A DNA stretch of 44,769 bases from Deltaproteobacteria bacterium (GTDB lineage Bacteria; Myxococcota_A; Polyangia; JAAYKL01), in contig JAFGQN010000007.1 in NCBI GenBank assembly GCA_016935665.1, forward strand, positions 1-44,769. The letters run 5' to 3'. A program made the translations under genes and the position numbers. Positions 17,022-25,805 of this stretch are shown piece after piece (positions within the stretch are counted from its first letter, which is position 1; each line of letters begins with the position of its first letter). The notes beneath the pieces are model-generated. The model had not been told where the DNA came from and did no database searches. It worked only from the letters and a program-made list of their open reading frames with translations.

Positions 17022-17630
17022 ATTCAGTCCAGGCAATCAACATCGGCTTCAGGTAAAAAGAGGCCGCAGAAAACTCGAATCAATGAAATGATTCGCAGGC
17101 CAGAAGTTAGATTGATCAATCCCGACGGGCAGCAACTGGGGATTTATACAACCCGACAGGCTCTTGCGATTGCGCAGGAAATGAGTCTGGATTTGGTTGA
17201 AATAAGCCCCAATGCCAAGCCTCCAGTTTGCCGAATCATGGATTACGGCAAGTACAAGTACGAACAGAAAAAACAGGCACAGGCTGCGAAGAAGAATCAA
17301 AAAATAATCGAGGTTAAAGAAGTGAAGATGCGTCCAAAAACGGATACTCACGACTTCAACTTTAAGGTTAAGCATATTCGACGGTTTATCGCCGAGGGAA
17401 ACAAAACGAAAATCACCATTCGTTTCCGCGGTCGTGAAGTGGCGCACCCCGAGATGGCTGCCGCTTTGCTCGATAAGGTGGTGGATGCTGTGAAAGATAT
17501 TGCGGAAGTTCAGCAGCGATATCAATTGGAGGGCAAAGCAATGACAACCATTCTGGCGCCTTCCGGCAAAGCATCTGCGGTCGCTGAGCGTGCTCTCATA
17601 AAGGAAGAAGAGCTCGAGGACGACGAATAG
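17022..17630 (+). CDS. infC: Translation initiation factor IF-3 (AUU start)
   Basis: 202 aa. IF-3 binds the 30S subunit and rejects non-canonical initiation. Visible parts are the N-domain EVRLINPDGQQLGIYTTRQA, the linker YGKYKYEQKKQAQAAKKNQK and the C-domain (VKMRPKTDTHDFNFKVKHI, then FRGREVAHPEM). The first ATG (17088) would cut off the conserved RINE-type N-terminus. Reading upstream in frame gives KKRPQKTRINEMIRRPEVRL, preceded by ATT at 17022, eight bases after a strong AAAAGGAG. An AUU start is the known hallmark of infC in E. coli, where IF-3 represses its own translation by discriminating against it. The RBS also lies beside two alternative hairpins. Confidence 0.92.
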   Translation: MQSRQSTSASGKKRPQKTRINEMIRRPEVRLINPDGQQLGIYTTRQALAIAQEMSLDLVEISPNAKPPVCRIMDYGKYKYEQKKQAQAAKKNQKIIEVKEVKMRPKTDTHDFNFKVKHIRRFIAEGNKTKITIRFRGREVAHPEMAAALLDKVVDAVKDIAEVQQRYQLEGKAMTTILAPSGKASAVAERALIKEEELEDDE

Positions 17631-17663
17631 CGACATAGTCCATTATTGATATTTTTTTCTTGC

Positions 17664-17692
17664 ACTGTGTTTAAAGGATGTGTAAACACGGT
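17664..17692 (+). promoter_or_regulatory. Stem-loop in the infC-rpmI gap, possible L20 operator
   Basis: A 10-bp stem (ACTGTGTTTA, 17664-17673, with TAAACACGGT, 17683-17692; one G.U pair) closes a 9-base loop (AAGGATGTG) in the 136-base gap before rpmI. No T-run follows. In E. coli and Bacillus, L20 binds structured RNA ahead of its operon; this hairpin is a candidate counterpart by position only. Confidence 0.35.
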
Positions 17693-17766
17693 TACCCGTT
17701 ATTCATATTTGGATGACGGAAGCAGGTTATATCTGTTCCGCAAACATTAGATAATAGGAAAACGTT

Positions 17767-17964
17767 ATGCCTAAAATGAAAAGCAACAGAGCGGCGGCAA
17801 AAAGATTCCGCAAAACAGCAAAAGGAAAAGTTCGCTGCGCCCGGCCGTATCAAAGTCATATTCTGACCAAAAAGTCTACCAAACGAAAACGGAAACTTCG
17901 TAAGGACACCGTTATTGACCAGGGTAGCGAACGGCAGGTTCGCAGGCTCCTGCCTTATCTGTAG
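17767..17964 (+). CDS. rpmI: 50S ribosomal protein L35
   Basis: 65 aa, highly basic. It has the family start [20 protein letters not shown] and the conserved [11 protein letters not shown] stretch, and ends in RRLLPYL. L35 is a small protein of the large subunit. AGGA (17755-17758) precedes the ATG. It lies between infC and rplT in the standard order; in characterised bacteria L35 and L20 are translationally coupled and repressed by L20. Confidence 0.97.
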   Translation: MPKMKSNRAAAKRFRKTAKGKVRCARPYQSHILTKKSTKRKRKLRKDTVIDQGSERQVRRLLPYL

Positions 17965-18000
17965 ACCCACAGGTGGGTTTCACGGACAGGCGAATTCCTG
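17965..18000 (+). promoter_or_regulatory. Two short hairpins between rpmI and rplT
   Basis: ACCCAC-AG-GTGGGT (17965-17978) starts directly after the rpmI stop codon. CAGG-CGAATT-CCTG (17987-18000) ends about ten bases before the rplT Shine-Dalgarno. Neither is followed by a T-run, so coupling or regulatory RNA structure is likelier than termination. Confidence 0.3.
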
Positions 18001-18022
18001 AATACGCAAAAGGAGCGTTAAG

Positions 18023-18373
18023 ATGGCGAGAGTAACCAGAGGATTTAAAGCTAGAAGAAGACGTAATAAAATTTTGAAGCGCGCCAAGGGTTTCTTTGGA
18101 TCACGCAGCAAAATGTATAAGGCCGCATATAATGCGGTGATGCACGCACAGATGGATGCGTACATTGGTCGTAAGCTGCGTAAAAGAGACATGCGTAAGT
18201 TATGGATTACGCGTATCAACGCAGCGGCCCGTCTGAATGAAATAAGCTATTCCAAATTGATGGGTGGATTGAAAAAAGCCGGCATCGATTTGAACCGGAA
18301 AGTGCTTTCCGATATTGCGATTGAAGACCCCTCGGGGTTTACTGCAATCGTATCCATGGCTCGCGGCAAGTAA
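18023..18373 (+). CDS. rplT: 50S ribosomal protein L20
   Basis: 116 aa, basic. It shows the family pattern ARVTRGFKARRRRNKILKRA, then AKGFFGSRSKMYKAA and LWITRINAAARLNEISYSKL. L20 is an early assembly protein of the 50S subunit and the usual autorepressor of this operon. AAAAGGAG lies about seven bases before the ATG. Length matches the family (about 117 aa). Confidence 0.98.
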   Translation: MARVTRGFKARRRRNKILKRAKGFFGSRSKMYKAAYNAVMHAQMDAYIGRKLRKRDMRKLWITRINAAARLNEISYSKLMGGLKKAGIDLNRKVLSDIAIEDPSGFTAIVSMARGK

Positions 18374-18436
18374 CCGCGGCGAATGATTTGCCCCCTCTCA
18401 TAACAATTCAACCAAACATATTTTCGGGAGTTTGCT

Positions 18437-19477
18437 ATGGATCCTAACGAGATCATTGCCAGACTGCAGCTGCTTGCTGAGCAGTTTGCAGGTGAATTGC
18501 AGAATCAACCCACTGAACAGGCCATTCGTGACCTGCAGGCGGCGTATCTCTCCAAAAAAGGAAAGTTGGGAGAACTGCAGCAGTCATTGGGAAAGGTTGA
18601 ACCCGCTCAACGCAAAGTAGTGGGACAGGCGTTCAATCAAGCCAAACAGGCTATTGTTCAGTCCGTGTCGGAAGCCATCGAAACGCTGGTAAAAAAAGCG
18701 GAAGATGTTTATCTGAATGAATACTTTGATGTCACGCTCCCGGGCCGTCTGCCTTTGCGCGGTACCATGCATCCCATCAGTATTGCAATGTATGACATTG
18801 TTGATGTGTTTACCTCGATGGGCTTTGATGTGGCAGAGGGACCGGAAATCGAAACCGACGAATTCAATTTTGCGAAATTGAATTTTCCCGATGACCATCC
18901 CGCTCGCGATATGCAGGACACGTTGTTTATTGAAGAAGGTAAAACACTTTTACGAACGCACATGTCACCCGTGCAGATTCGCTCGTTACTTGATCGACCT
19001 CTGCCAGTGCAGGTGGTGGCGCCCGGTGCCGTATATCGACGTGACGACGATCCCACACACAGTCCCATGTTTTTTCAGATAGAAGGTTTGCTGGTGGATA
19101 AAGGGGTTCATTTCGGGCATCTCAAAGGGGTGTTGAATACGTTCATTCATCAGGTATTTGGAGCGGATGTGCAGATGCGGGTTCGGCCCAGTTTCTTTCC
19201 ATTTACGGAGCCATCTGTGGAAGTGGATATTCAGTGTATTTATTGTAAGGGAGCAGGCTGCCGTTTGTGTTCTCAGACGGGATGGATAGAAATTCTTGGC
19301 GCCGGGATGATGGATCCCAATGTGTTGGAGGGCGTGGGCATCGATTCCGAGGTTTACAGTGGATTCGCATTTGGATTGGGAGTGGACCGTGTTTCAATGC
19401 TGAGATACGAAGGCATTTCCAGCATCAAGCTCTTTTATGAAAACGATCCGCGTTTTCTCGAAAGGTTCTGGAGGTAA
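18437..19477 (+). CDS. pheS: Phenylalanyl-tRNA synthetase alpha subunit
   Basis: 346 aa catalytic subunit of the (alpha-beta)2 enzyme charging tRNA-Phe. The N-terminal coiled coil (about 1-90, including YLSKKGKLGELQQSLGKVEP) binds tRNA. Class II motifs follow: motif 1 near HPISIAMYDIVDVFTSMGF, motif 2 GAVYRRDDDPTHSPMFFQIE, and motif 3 FAFGLGVDRVSMLRYEG. A CIYCKGAGCRLCSQTGW segment is a Cys-rich insertion common in bacterial PheS. CGGGAG precedes the ATG. No Phe-rich leader peptide attenuator is seen in the 63-base gap after rplT. Confidence 0.97.
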   Translation: MDPNEIIARLQLLAEQFAGELQNQPTEQAIRDLQAAYLSKKGKLGELQQSLGKVEPAQRKVVGQAFNQAKQAIVQSVSEAIETLVKKAEDVYLNEYFDVTLPGRLPLRGTMHPISIAMYDIVDVFTSMGFDVAEGPEIETDEFNFAKLNFPDDHPARDMQDTLFIEEGKTLLRTHMSPVQIRSLLDRPLPVQVVAPGAVYRRDDDPTHSPMFFQIEGLLVDKGVHFGHLKGVLNTFIHQVFGADVQMRVRPSFFPFTEPSVEVDIQCIYCKGAGCRLCSQTGWIEILGAGMMDPNVLEGVGIDSEVYSGFAFGLGVDRVSMLRYEGISSIKLFYENDPRFLERFWR

Positions 19478-19480
19478 GTT

Positions 19481-21862
19481 ATGCTGGCAAGTTACAAATG
19501 GCTTTGCGAATTGGCCGGATTTTCTCCTTCTCCAAAGGAGTTGGAAGAGAAGTTTACCTTTTCGGGGTTGGAAGTGGCCGGCGTAGTACATCGGCGGGCC
19601 GAGTTCGACAATATTGTTATTGCAAGAGTTGTAGAGAAAGAATCCCACCCGGACAGTAAAAAACTGAGTCTGGTAAAAGTGGATGATGGGGAGAACATCT
19701 GGCCCGTTGTTTGCGGAGCGTCCAATTGCCCCACCGCCGGCGGTACGGTTGTGCTGGCGAAAGAGGGGGCGCGTTTTGGGGATTTGGTCATTGCCCCACG
19801 CAAGGTAGGCGGATACGAATCGTTCGGGATGCTGTGCAGTGAAGAAGAACTGAACCTTGGGCCTGAGAGCGATGGAATAATAGTGCTCACCGACATTGAT
19901 GTGCCATTGGGGACACCCGTCGTGAACGCGCTGGATTTGGAAGACTGGATTTTTGAGCTGGAGGTCACCCCGAATCGGCCCGATGCATTGTGTCACCGTG
20001 GCCTCGCTCGTGAAATATGTTTGCTTTATGACAAACCCTTTTTGCCTCCGGTGCCGGTTGGTGCGGTCGTTGCCTCTCAGAGTGTAGCAGACGTGGTGAC
20101 TGTTGAAATCGAAAGTACGGCGGGATGTCCCCGGTATGCAGCGTCCATTGTTGAGAATGTGACTGTTAAACCCAGTCCGCTTGCGTTGCGATATCGGTTG
20201 CACAACCTTGGCATTCGTCCCATTTCCAATCTGGTGGATATGACCAACGCCATTCTGATGGAATACGGCCAGCCGTTGCACGCGTTTGACCTGGACAAAC
20301 TGAGTGGCAGTAAAATCATCGTGCGTCAGGCCAAAGATGGCGAGATTATGACGACGCTCGATGAGGTCGAACGGTCGTTTACATCTGAAGATCTGCTGAT
20401 TTGCGATGCGGACAAACCGGTCGCAGTTGCTGGCGTTATGGGTGGACTTGAAAGCGAAGTGACCGATGACACGACGCGCATTCTCATCGAGTGCGCTTAC
20501 TTCAATCCATCCAGTGTTCGCAAGACTTCGAAGAAACTCAAGTTATCCAGCGAATCATCCTATCGATTTGAGCGAGGCGTGGATCCCAATCATGAACCCG
20601 AGGTGTTGGCTGCTGCCAATGCCATGGTGTGTGCATTATCCGGTGGACAGGCATTGGCAGGCATTGTGGATTGTTACAAAATCCCCATCGCTCCCGTCGA
20701 AGTAATGTTTCGGCCATCCCGATATTCGCGGATGATGGGGCACTCTGTGCCATCATCGGAAATGGAACGAATTTTGGAAGGCCTTGGCGCCAAAGTCACA
20801 CCCGCCGGAGAGAATTTCAATGTAACCATTCCCACCCATCGCCCGGATATGGAGCGTGAAATCGATTTGATTGAAGAAGTGGCGCGGTTGACTGGCATGA
20901 ATCAGATAGAAGCGAAACTGCCTCGTATTCAGTGTCATATTCCGCAGCGGGACAATTTTGAGAGCATTAAAAAGGCTAAAGAGGTGCTTTCTGCTTTGGG
21001 GCTGATGGAGTCAATCACATATGCGTTTGTCCCGCTGACCATGTTGCAGACGCTGGGATGCGCCAATGAAGTGATTGCGGTGGCCAATCCATTGAATGCC
21101 CAGCGTGCGACCATGCGAACCACATTGCTGGCCGGTTTGCTGGAAAACCTGAAGCGAACGCGTTCAAGGTATATGGATAGTTTTGCGCAGTTCGAGGTGG
21201 CCAGAACCTATCATCCGACCAGCGAGACGCTTCCCTGTGAAATGGTGAGGGTTTCGGTTGTGCTTGATGGCTATGCGAAACAGTGGGTCAGTGAGCCCGA
21301 AAGGCGTTACGATTTCTTTGATGCCAAAGGCATTGCCTCGCAATTCTGCCAGGCAATGGCTGGCAGCGCGCCAGAGTTCAGGGTACCGGAGAATACGGCC
21401 ATGATGCATCCTGGACGTTGTCTTTCGGTATTCCTTGCCGGCAGGGAAATTGGGATATTGGGGGAGATTCATCCGGGTATTTTAAAGGAACTGAAACTCC
21501 CGGCCGGGGCGGTGGCATTTGAGCTGATGTTGAATTCTCTGTGTGCTCAAAAACAGATTGCTGCTGCTGTACCACTGAGCGAGTTTCCACCCATGTCGCG
21601 GGACGTGGCTGTGGTGGCGGATGAACAGCAGGATGTGGGGCCCGTGCTGGAAGCCTTCTCGGTAGCGGGGGGAGATCTTGTGACTGGCGTGCAACTGTTC
21701 GATGTATACCGCGGGAAGCACGTAGCCAAAGGAAAAAAATCTCTTGCATTCTCCGTGCAGTATCGATCTTTTGAAAAAACGCTAACCGACAAGGAAGTGG
21801 ATATGGTGCACCAGAAAGCCGTTTCAGCGATTTGTGATCAATTTTCCATGCAGTTGCGTTGA
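19481..21862 (+). CDS. pheT: Phenylalanyl-tRNA synthetase beta subunit
   Basis: 793 aa. An N-terminal EMAP-like tRNA-binding domain (about 40-150, ESHPDSKKLSLVKVDDG and CGASNC) is followed by the B3/B4 editing region (VTPNRPDALCHRGLAREI), the B5 domain (about 400-475, with THRPDMEREIDLIEEVARL), the class II-like core, and a C-terminal FDX-ACB anticodon domain (FPPMSRDVAVV). Length fits the family (about 800 aa). The start is three bases after pheS with GGAGG overlapping the pheS stop region, so the subunits are coupled for balanced expression. Confidence 0.97.
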   Translation: MLASYKWLCELAGFSPSPKELEEKFTFSGLEVAGVVHRRAEFDNIVIARVVEKESHPDSKKLSLVKVDDGENIWPVVCGASNCPTAGGTVVLAKEGARFGDLVIAPRKVGGYESFGMLCSEEELNLGPESDGIIVLTDIDVPLGTPVVNALDLEDWIFELEVTPNRPDALCHRGLAREICLLYDKPFLPPVPVGAVVASQSVADVVTVEIESTAGCPRYAASIVENVTVKPSPLALRYRLHNLGIRPISNLVDMTNAILMEYGQPLHAFDLDKLSGSKIIVRQAKDGEIMTTLDEVERSFTSEDLLICDADKPVAVAGVMGGLESEVTDDTTRILIECAYFNPSSVRKTSKKLKLSSESSYRFERGVDPNHEPEVLAAANAMVCALSGGQALAGIVDCYKIPIAPVEVMFRPSRYSRMMGHSVPSSEMERILEGLGAKVTPAGENFNVTIPTHRPDMEREIDLIEEVARLTGMNQIEAKLPRIQCHIPQRDNFESIKKAKEVLSALGLMESITYAFVPLTMLQTLGCANEVIAVANPLNAQRATMRTTLLAGLLENLKRTRSRYMDSFAQFEVARTYHPTSETLPCEMVRVSVVLDGYAKQWVSEPERRYDFFDAKGIASQFCQAMAGSAPEFRVPENTAMMHPGRCLSVFLAGREIGILGEIHPGILKELKLPAGAVAFELMLNSLCAQKQIAAAVPLSEFPPMSRDVAVVADEQQDVGPVLEAFSVAGGDLVTGVQLFDVYRGKHVAKGKKSLAFSVQYRSFEKTLTDKEVDMVHQKAVSAICDQFSMQLR

Positions 21863-22082
21863 TGTTTTTTGTCCATCGAGTCACTCAATCTGTTTTGGAA
21901 TGCCGACGAAGTGCCTTAAAAACACAATTGACCTGCTAATCCTCCTTTGTAAGTCCATCAAAAAAAGTGGAATATTTACTACTATTTTTAGTATTTCTTT
22001 AATTTCTTTCTGGAATTTCGAAAATATAAAAAAAAACTGGAAGGAAATGGAATAAACGATTATTTTTAGACGGTTACGGGGC

Positions 22083-22111
22083 TTGAACGCGTTTGCTTCA
22101 TGTGCTTAAAT
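22083..22111 (+). promoter_or_regulatory. Candidate promoter for the IHF gene
   Basis: TTGAAC (22083-22088), a 17-base spacer and TTAAAT (22106-22111) with extended -10 TG at 22103-22104. The expected start near 22118 is 46 bases before the IHF ATG. The rest of the 301-base gap from 21863 is AT-rich with no gene or clear terminator that I can support. Confidence 0.4.
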
Positions 22112-22163
22112 AATCTATACGCACAGTTTGAAAAAGTGGTCGCAGGCCAAAGGAGTTCCACGG

Positions 22164-22451
22164 ATGACCAAAGCGGATATTATTGAACGTGTCTATGAAA
22201 AAGTTGGGGGCTTTTCAAAAAAGGAAGCATCCGAAATCGTAGAAGCAGTTTTCGAAGTGATGAAATTCTCTTTGAAAGAAAATAAAAAAATTAAGATTTC
22301 CGGCTTCGGCAATTTCGTTGTCCGCCAAAAAAAGGAGCGTATGGGCCGGAACCCACAGACAGGCCAGCCGATCGTGATCGAGCCAAGGTATGTGTTGAGT
22401 TTCAAACCGAGTCAGGTTTTGAAAAACGCACTGAATTCCAGACCGCAATAA
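22164..22451 (+). CDS. ihfA: Integration host factor alpha / HU-family DNA-bending protein
   Basis: 95 aa. MTKADIIERVYEKVGGFSKK starts the dimerisation helices. The beta-arm region ISGFGNFVVRQKKERMGRNP carries the Gly-rich turn and the RxxRNPQTG arm whose Pro intercalates into DNA. The tail FKPSQVLKNALN is typical. ATG 22164 follows AAAGGAG with normal spacing and gives the family length; a TTG at 22128 would add a non-conserved 12 residues. Position directly after pheT is the standard ihfA location in proteobacteria, which favours IHF-alpha over HU. Confidence 0.9.
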   Translation: MTKADIIERVYEKVGGFSKKEASEIVEAVFEVMKFSLKENKKIKISGFGNFVVRQKKERMGRNPQTGQPIVIEPRYVLSFKPSQVLKNALNSRPQ

Positions 22452-22486
22452 GTGACTTTTCTTTTCATTTATAAGAGGCATGACGA

Positions 22487-22930
22487 TTGGCATACGTTGA
22501 ACTACCCGACAAGTTGTATTTTAAAATCGGCGAAGTTGGGGATATTGTTGGTGTCAGGCAGCATGTCTTAAGATATTGGGAATCGGAGTTTCCCTCCATT
22601 CGGCCTCAAAAATCAAAAACCAACCAGCGACTGTATCGGCGCAAGGATGTTGAGGCGGTACTTGCCATCAGACATCTTTTGTATGACCGTAAATTTACCA
22701 TTGAAGGCGCAAAGCAGCATTTGAAAGAGCAGGGGGTAGAGGCGTCATTGCCGCCTGTGGATGTTGAAACAGTTGTCGAGTCTGTGCGACAAAAGACCAT
22801 TGAAGAATTGTCCATAGAGGTGGCGTGCGCTAAAAAAGGGGTGCGTGATGAATACGAAAAGGCGTTGCTCGAGATAAGAACAGAGCTCCAGCGATTTTTG
22901 AGTTGTTGGCGCAAAGATGAGACCCCTTGA
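22487..22930 (+). CDS. MerR-family transcriptional regulator
   Basis: 147 aa. A winged-helix HTH of MerR type spans about residues 8-78 ([20 protein letters not shown], then [20 protein letters not shown] and [10 protein letters not shown]). A helical stretch (about 95-140) may form the antiparallel dimer coil. No effector-binding Cys cluster is present, so the signal is unknown. The start is TTG 22487, eight bases after AGAGG; no ATG gives the full HTH. It follows ihfA by 35 bases and is probably cotranscribed. The ihfA-merR pairing next to tRNA-Pro is, to my knowledge, a recurrent deltaproteobacterial arrangement. Confidence 0.85.
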   Translation: MAYVELPDKLYFKIGEVGDIVGVRQHVLRYWESEFPSIRPQKSKTNQRLYRRKDVEAVLAIRHLLYDRKFTIEGAKQHLKEQGVEASLPPVDVETVVESVRQKTIEELSIEVACAKKGVRDEYEKALLEIRTELQRFLSCWRKDETP

Positions 22931-22976
22931 CAGAACTGTTTGGAATTACGTACTTTTTGCACATCCTGCCATATTC

Positions 22977-22995
22977 AATCAAAATTGATTTTTTT
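22977..22995 (+). terminator. Possible weak terminator after the MerR gene
   Basis: AATCAA-AA-TTGATT (22977-22990) forms an AT-only-rich hairpin running into seven T (22989-22995). It would separate ihfA-merR from the tRNA-Pro unit. The stem is weak. Confidence 0.3.
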
Positions 22996-22996
22996 C

Positions 22997-23025
22997 TTGC
23001 GTCGTTAAAGTGGCTCTGGTAGAAA
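22997..23025 (+). promoter_or_regulatory. Promoter for tRNA-Pro
   Basis: TTGCGT (22997-23002), a 17-base spacer and TAGAAA (23020-23025) with extended -10 TG at 23017-23018. The start would be near 23032, five bases before the mature tRNA. It resembles the tRNA-Val promoter, which has the same spacing and extended -10. Confidence 0.45.
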
Positions 23026-23036
23026 GTCTCCTCATT

Positions 23037-23148
<112 letters not shown>

Positions 23149-23154
23149 GGGTTG

Positions 23155-23907
23155 ATGACAGTGATACGAATCTTGCTTACAAACGATGATGGCATTGACG
23201 CGCCGGGTCTTAAGGCGCTCGAGAACGTTTTTTCCCAAATAAATGACGTGGAGTGTTGGACGGTTGCACCGGATTCGCAACGCTCGGCCTGCAGTCATTC
23301 CATGTCGTTGGGAAAGCCTGTTTCAGTGGAACAGCAAGGTCCGCGTCGTTTTGCGCATAGCGGGGTGGTGGCGGATGGCGTATACTGGGCGATAGTTCAT
23401 CTGATGGTTGAAAACAAGCCGAAACTGGTGATTTCGGGGATTAATCAAGGGGCGAATCTGGCGGAGGATGTCATTTATTCCGGCACAGTGGCAGGCGCAA
23501 GGGAAGCTGTGCTGCGAAAAGTTCACGGTTTGGCGGTCAGCCTCGTAGAGGGAATTGATTTTTCATTCGCCGCATCCAATGTCGCCAGGCTGGCTGTTCA
23601 GATTGCAAAAGGGGCGGGCGATACGCCGCTTTTTTTGAATTGTAATTATCCCGCCGGAGCATTCGTTGGTCCCCATATTTGTCGCCTTGGCAATCGCCCA
23701 TACAAACCGTTGGTACGTCCATTGAGCGAAGAGGGGAAAAATGCGTACTTGCTGGGGGGCCCACCGGTAAACCGTGTTGAACATCCTGCAGGTACGGATA
23801 TGGCGTTGATTGAACGCGGCGTCGCCAGTATAACCCCGCTGCGAATCGATCAGACCGATGATGCAATTCTGAAGAGGAATGAACTGTCGTTCCTTTCCGA
23901 AAGATAA
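23155..23907 (+). CDS. surE: 5'/3'-nucleotidase SurE
   Basis: 250 aa. A metal-dependent phosphatase of nucleoside monophosphates linked to stress survival. It has the family start RILLTNDDGIDAPGLKAL with the metal-binding DD, the PDSQRSACSHSMSL loop, and SGINQGANLAEDVIYSGTVAGAREA. TTG 23152, ATG 23155 and GTG 23161 are all possible starts; none has a Shine-Dalgarno because a terminator T-tract lies directly upstream. Translation may be leaderless or rely on read-through from tRNA-Pro. surE followed by an nlpD-type gene recalls E. coli surE-pcm-nlpD; here pcm is absent and a DUF368 gene is in its place. Confidence 0.93.
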   Translation: MTVIRILLTNDDGIDAPGLKALENVFSQINDVECWTVAPDSQRSACSHSMSLGKPVSVEQQGPRRFAHSGVVADGVYWAIVHLMVENKPKLVISGINQGANLAEDVIYSGTVAGAREAVLRKVHGLAVSLVEGIDFSFAASNVARLAVQIAKGAGDTPLFLNCNYPAGAFVGPHICRLGNRPYKPLVRPLSEEGKNAYLLGGPPVNRVEHPAGTDMALIERGVASITPLRIDQTDDAILKRNELSFLSER

Positions 23908-23917
23908 AAGGTATAGC

Positions 23918-24934
23918 ATGACTGAACAGAAAAAAGGAATGTCCGGAAAAAGTATTTCGCTCACTGCCGTAAATGGGGCGTTGATAGGTCTCGCTAATAT
24001 TATTCCAGGGGTTTCCGGTGGTACATTCGCGCTGATTCTCGGTATATTTGACCGAATGGTGAATGCCATCAATGCCATCTCCCTGCAAACTGTGAAGGCA
24101 TGTCTCGGTTTGCTGACATTTCGAAAAGAGGCGCTGGATGGATTCAAAGCGGAGCTGCAGCGGATTGATGCACTTTTTCTTGGGATTCTGGTGGTCACGG
24201 CCGGCATTTGCGCCATGGCGTTGGCGTTTTTAATGGAATATCTGCTGGCGGAACAAACTGCGCCAACACTGGCGTTTTTTATTGGGTTGATTGTGCCATC
24301 TGTGGCAGTGCCATATACGATGATGGACAAAAAAGGCATGCGCCTGCTGCTGGTGATTCCTGGTATTGCCCTGACCGCGGGGATTTCGTTTATTATGCCA
24401 GACAATGCGGGAGGAACGGACAGTCCACTTGTAGCCGCAGGTGCAGGGGCGTTGGCCATCAGTGCAATGATTCTTCCGGGAATCAGCGGCTCTTTTGTCT
24501 TGCTGGTACTCGGACAGTATCAGAACTTCATCGCAAAAATTACTGCATTTCTTTCGGGGCTGACGGCAGGAAAATTTGAGGTTGCCGCATTTTTTTGGTT
24601 GGCGGCTTTTGGGCTTGGACTTGTTGTCGGGCTCTGGTTGTTTACCAAAGTGTTGGCGTGGTTGTTGAAAAAAGCCAAATCAGCCACCATGGCCTTTCTT
24701 ATTGGATTGATTATTGGCAGCCTGTTTGTGTTGTGGCCATTCAAAGATGTATCGCAGGGGGCCACGGTCGTGGATAGACACGGAGAAGTGAAGCAGGATG
24801 TGCAGATTGCAACTGCCAAAAACAAAATGCCCGACTCGGTGGGAGAAGGCGTTGTTGGTGGCGTGGCATTGCTGTTGGGACTGGGCGGTTCGTTCGGAAT
24901 GATTGCTCTGGGTAAGCGACGGGAAGAGGCGTAA
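23918..24934 (+). CDS. popT: DUF368 membrane protein, PopT-type undecaprenyl-phosphate translocase
   Basis: 338 aa, with about eight to ten hydrophobic segments. Two halves carry the same signature: ANIIPGVSGGTFALILGIFD (near 20-40) and MILPGISGSFVLLVLGQYQN (near 185-205), the inverted-repeat hallmark of DUF368. Members of this family were recently identified as flippases returning undecaprenyl phosphate to the cytoplasmic face for reuse in wall and O-antigen synthesis. ATG 23918 follows AAAAGGT and gives a normal N-terminus; an upstream ATG at 23879 lies inside surE. The C-terminal 60 residues include a periplasmic or cytosolic loop (DRHGEVKQDVQIATAKNK) before the last membrane helix. The symbol is by family, not by proven function. 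Confidence 0.8.
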   Translation: MTEQKKGMSGKSISLTAVNGALIGLANIIPGVSGGTFALILGIFDRMVNAINAISLQTVKACLGLLTFRKEALDGFKAELQRIDALFLGILVVTAGICAMALAFLMEYLLAEQTAPTLAFFIGLIVPSVAVPYTMMDKKGMRLLLVIPGIALTAGISFIMPDNAGGTDSPLVAAGAGALAISAMILPGISGSFVLLVLGQYQNFIAKITAFLSGLTAGKFEVAAFFWLAAFGLGLVVGLWLFTKVLAWLLKKAKSATMAFLIGLIIGSLFVLWPFKDVSQGATVVDRHGEVKQDVQIATAKNKMPDSVGEGVVGGVALLLGLGGSFGMIALGKRREEA

Positions 24935-25023
24935 CGCGTTACGCGCATCTTTGCCCATTTTGGAATTCTCTTTCTCCCTACAATCTCTTTGGCCCCTTTT
25001 AAGCACCGTGATATAAGTGCGGC

Positions 25024-25803
25024 ATGATGAAGTCGCTCTGTATATCCGTATCTTTTTTTCTGTTTTTGTCATGCGCGGCAACGGTTCCACCGTTGTCTGT
25101 TTTGGGCAAATGGCACGAAGTAAAAAAGAGCGACACAGTAGAGTCCATTGCCAGAAAGTACGGCGTGGATCGCATGGAAATAGCTGAATTAAATCAGATT
25201 CCGGCGTCCGGACGTGTTGTGGGGCGGTCGCGAATTTTTATACCGCAGGGGACGGGAATGCCACCGGGTGATGGGAAACCTCCCAAAGGTGAACCGACTG
25301 CGGTGGCAGCGACGTCATCCCATGTCTCGGTGCCCACTGCCCAAACGCACACCGCGTCCACAGTGTCGGCGCCCTCTGGAGGAAAAAAGAATGGAAGCCG
25401 GTGCGGAGTGGAGGGACGCCCATGCTTTCTATGGCCAACCGAAGGCAAATTGCTGCAGCGGTTTGGAATGTCCGGTGGTGAAAAGTCAGGGTCTGATGGT
25501 ATTGATATTCAGGCTGCGCGTGGTACCGCGGTGATGGCCGCAGATAATGGCGAAGTGCTGTATAGCGGGAACGCCATTAAGGGATATGGAAATCTGATTC
25601 TCATCCGTCACCAGGGGGATGTCATTACGGTGTATGCACACAATGAACGCAACCTGGTGAAAGAAGGAACAAAAGTGATGCGCGGGGAAAAGATAGCGGA
25701 AGTGGGCAATAGCGGTGTTGCTTCAAAGCCCCTCCTGCATTTTGAAGTACGAGTCAATGAGCAACCCGTTGACCCGATGTTATATCTACCAGCCAAGGAG
25801 TGA
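25024..25803 (+). CDS. nlpD: NlpD-like lipoprotein: LysM plus degenerate LytM (M23) domain
   Basis: 259 aa. The lipoprotein signal ends at LFLSC (Cys17). A LysM domain (about 35-80, [20 protein letters not shown]) binds peptidoglycan. A Pro/Thr-rich linker follows, then an M23 domain (about 138-258). The catalytic HxGxD is replaced by SDGID, and HxHF by LLHFEVR, so at least two zinc-ligand His are missing. E. coli NlpD has the same losses and very similar surrounding sequence ([32 protein letters not shown]). I therefore infer an activator of an N-acetylmuramyl amidase in cell separation rather than an active peptidase. The cognate amidase is not in the window. Start ATG 25024 or 25027. Confidence 0.85.
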   Translation: MMKSLCISVSFFLFLSCAATVPPLSVLGKWHEVKKSDTVESIARKYGVDRMEIAELNQIPASGRVVGRSRIFIPQGTGMPPGDGKPPKGEPTAVAATSSHVSVPTAQTHTASTVSAPSGGKKNGSRCGVEGRPCFLWPTEGKLLQRFGMSGGEKSGSDGIDIQAARGTAVMAADNGEVLYSGNAIKGYGNLILIRHQGDVITVYAHNERNLVKEGTKVMRGEKIAEVGNSGVASKPLLHFEVRVNEQPVDPMLYLPAKE

Positions 25804-25805
25804 GT

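Noticed and set aside
17678-17715. ATG in the loop of the infC-rpmI hairpin starting a 12-codon frame
   Set aside because: The AAGG in front is too close to serve as an RBS and the peptide has no sign of selection.
21973-21990. TACTA...TAGTA hairpin with T-rich sequence after pheT as a terminator
   Set aside because: Only 5 AT-rich pairs and an interrupted T-run; too weak to call.
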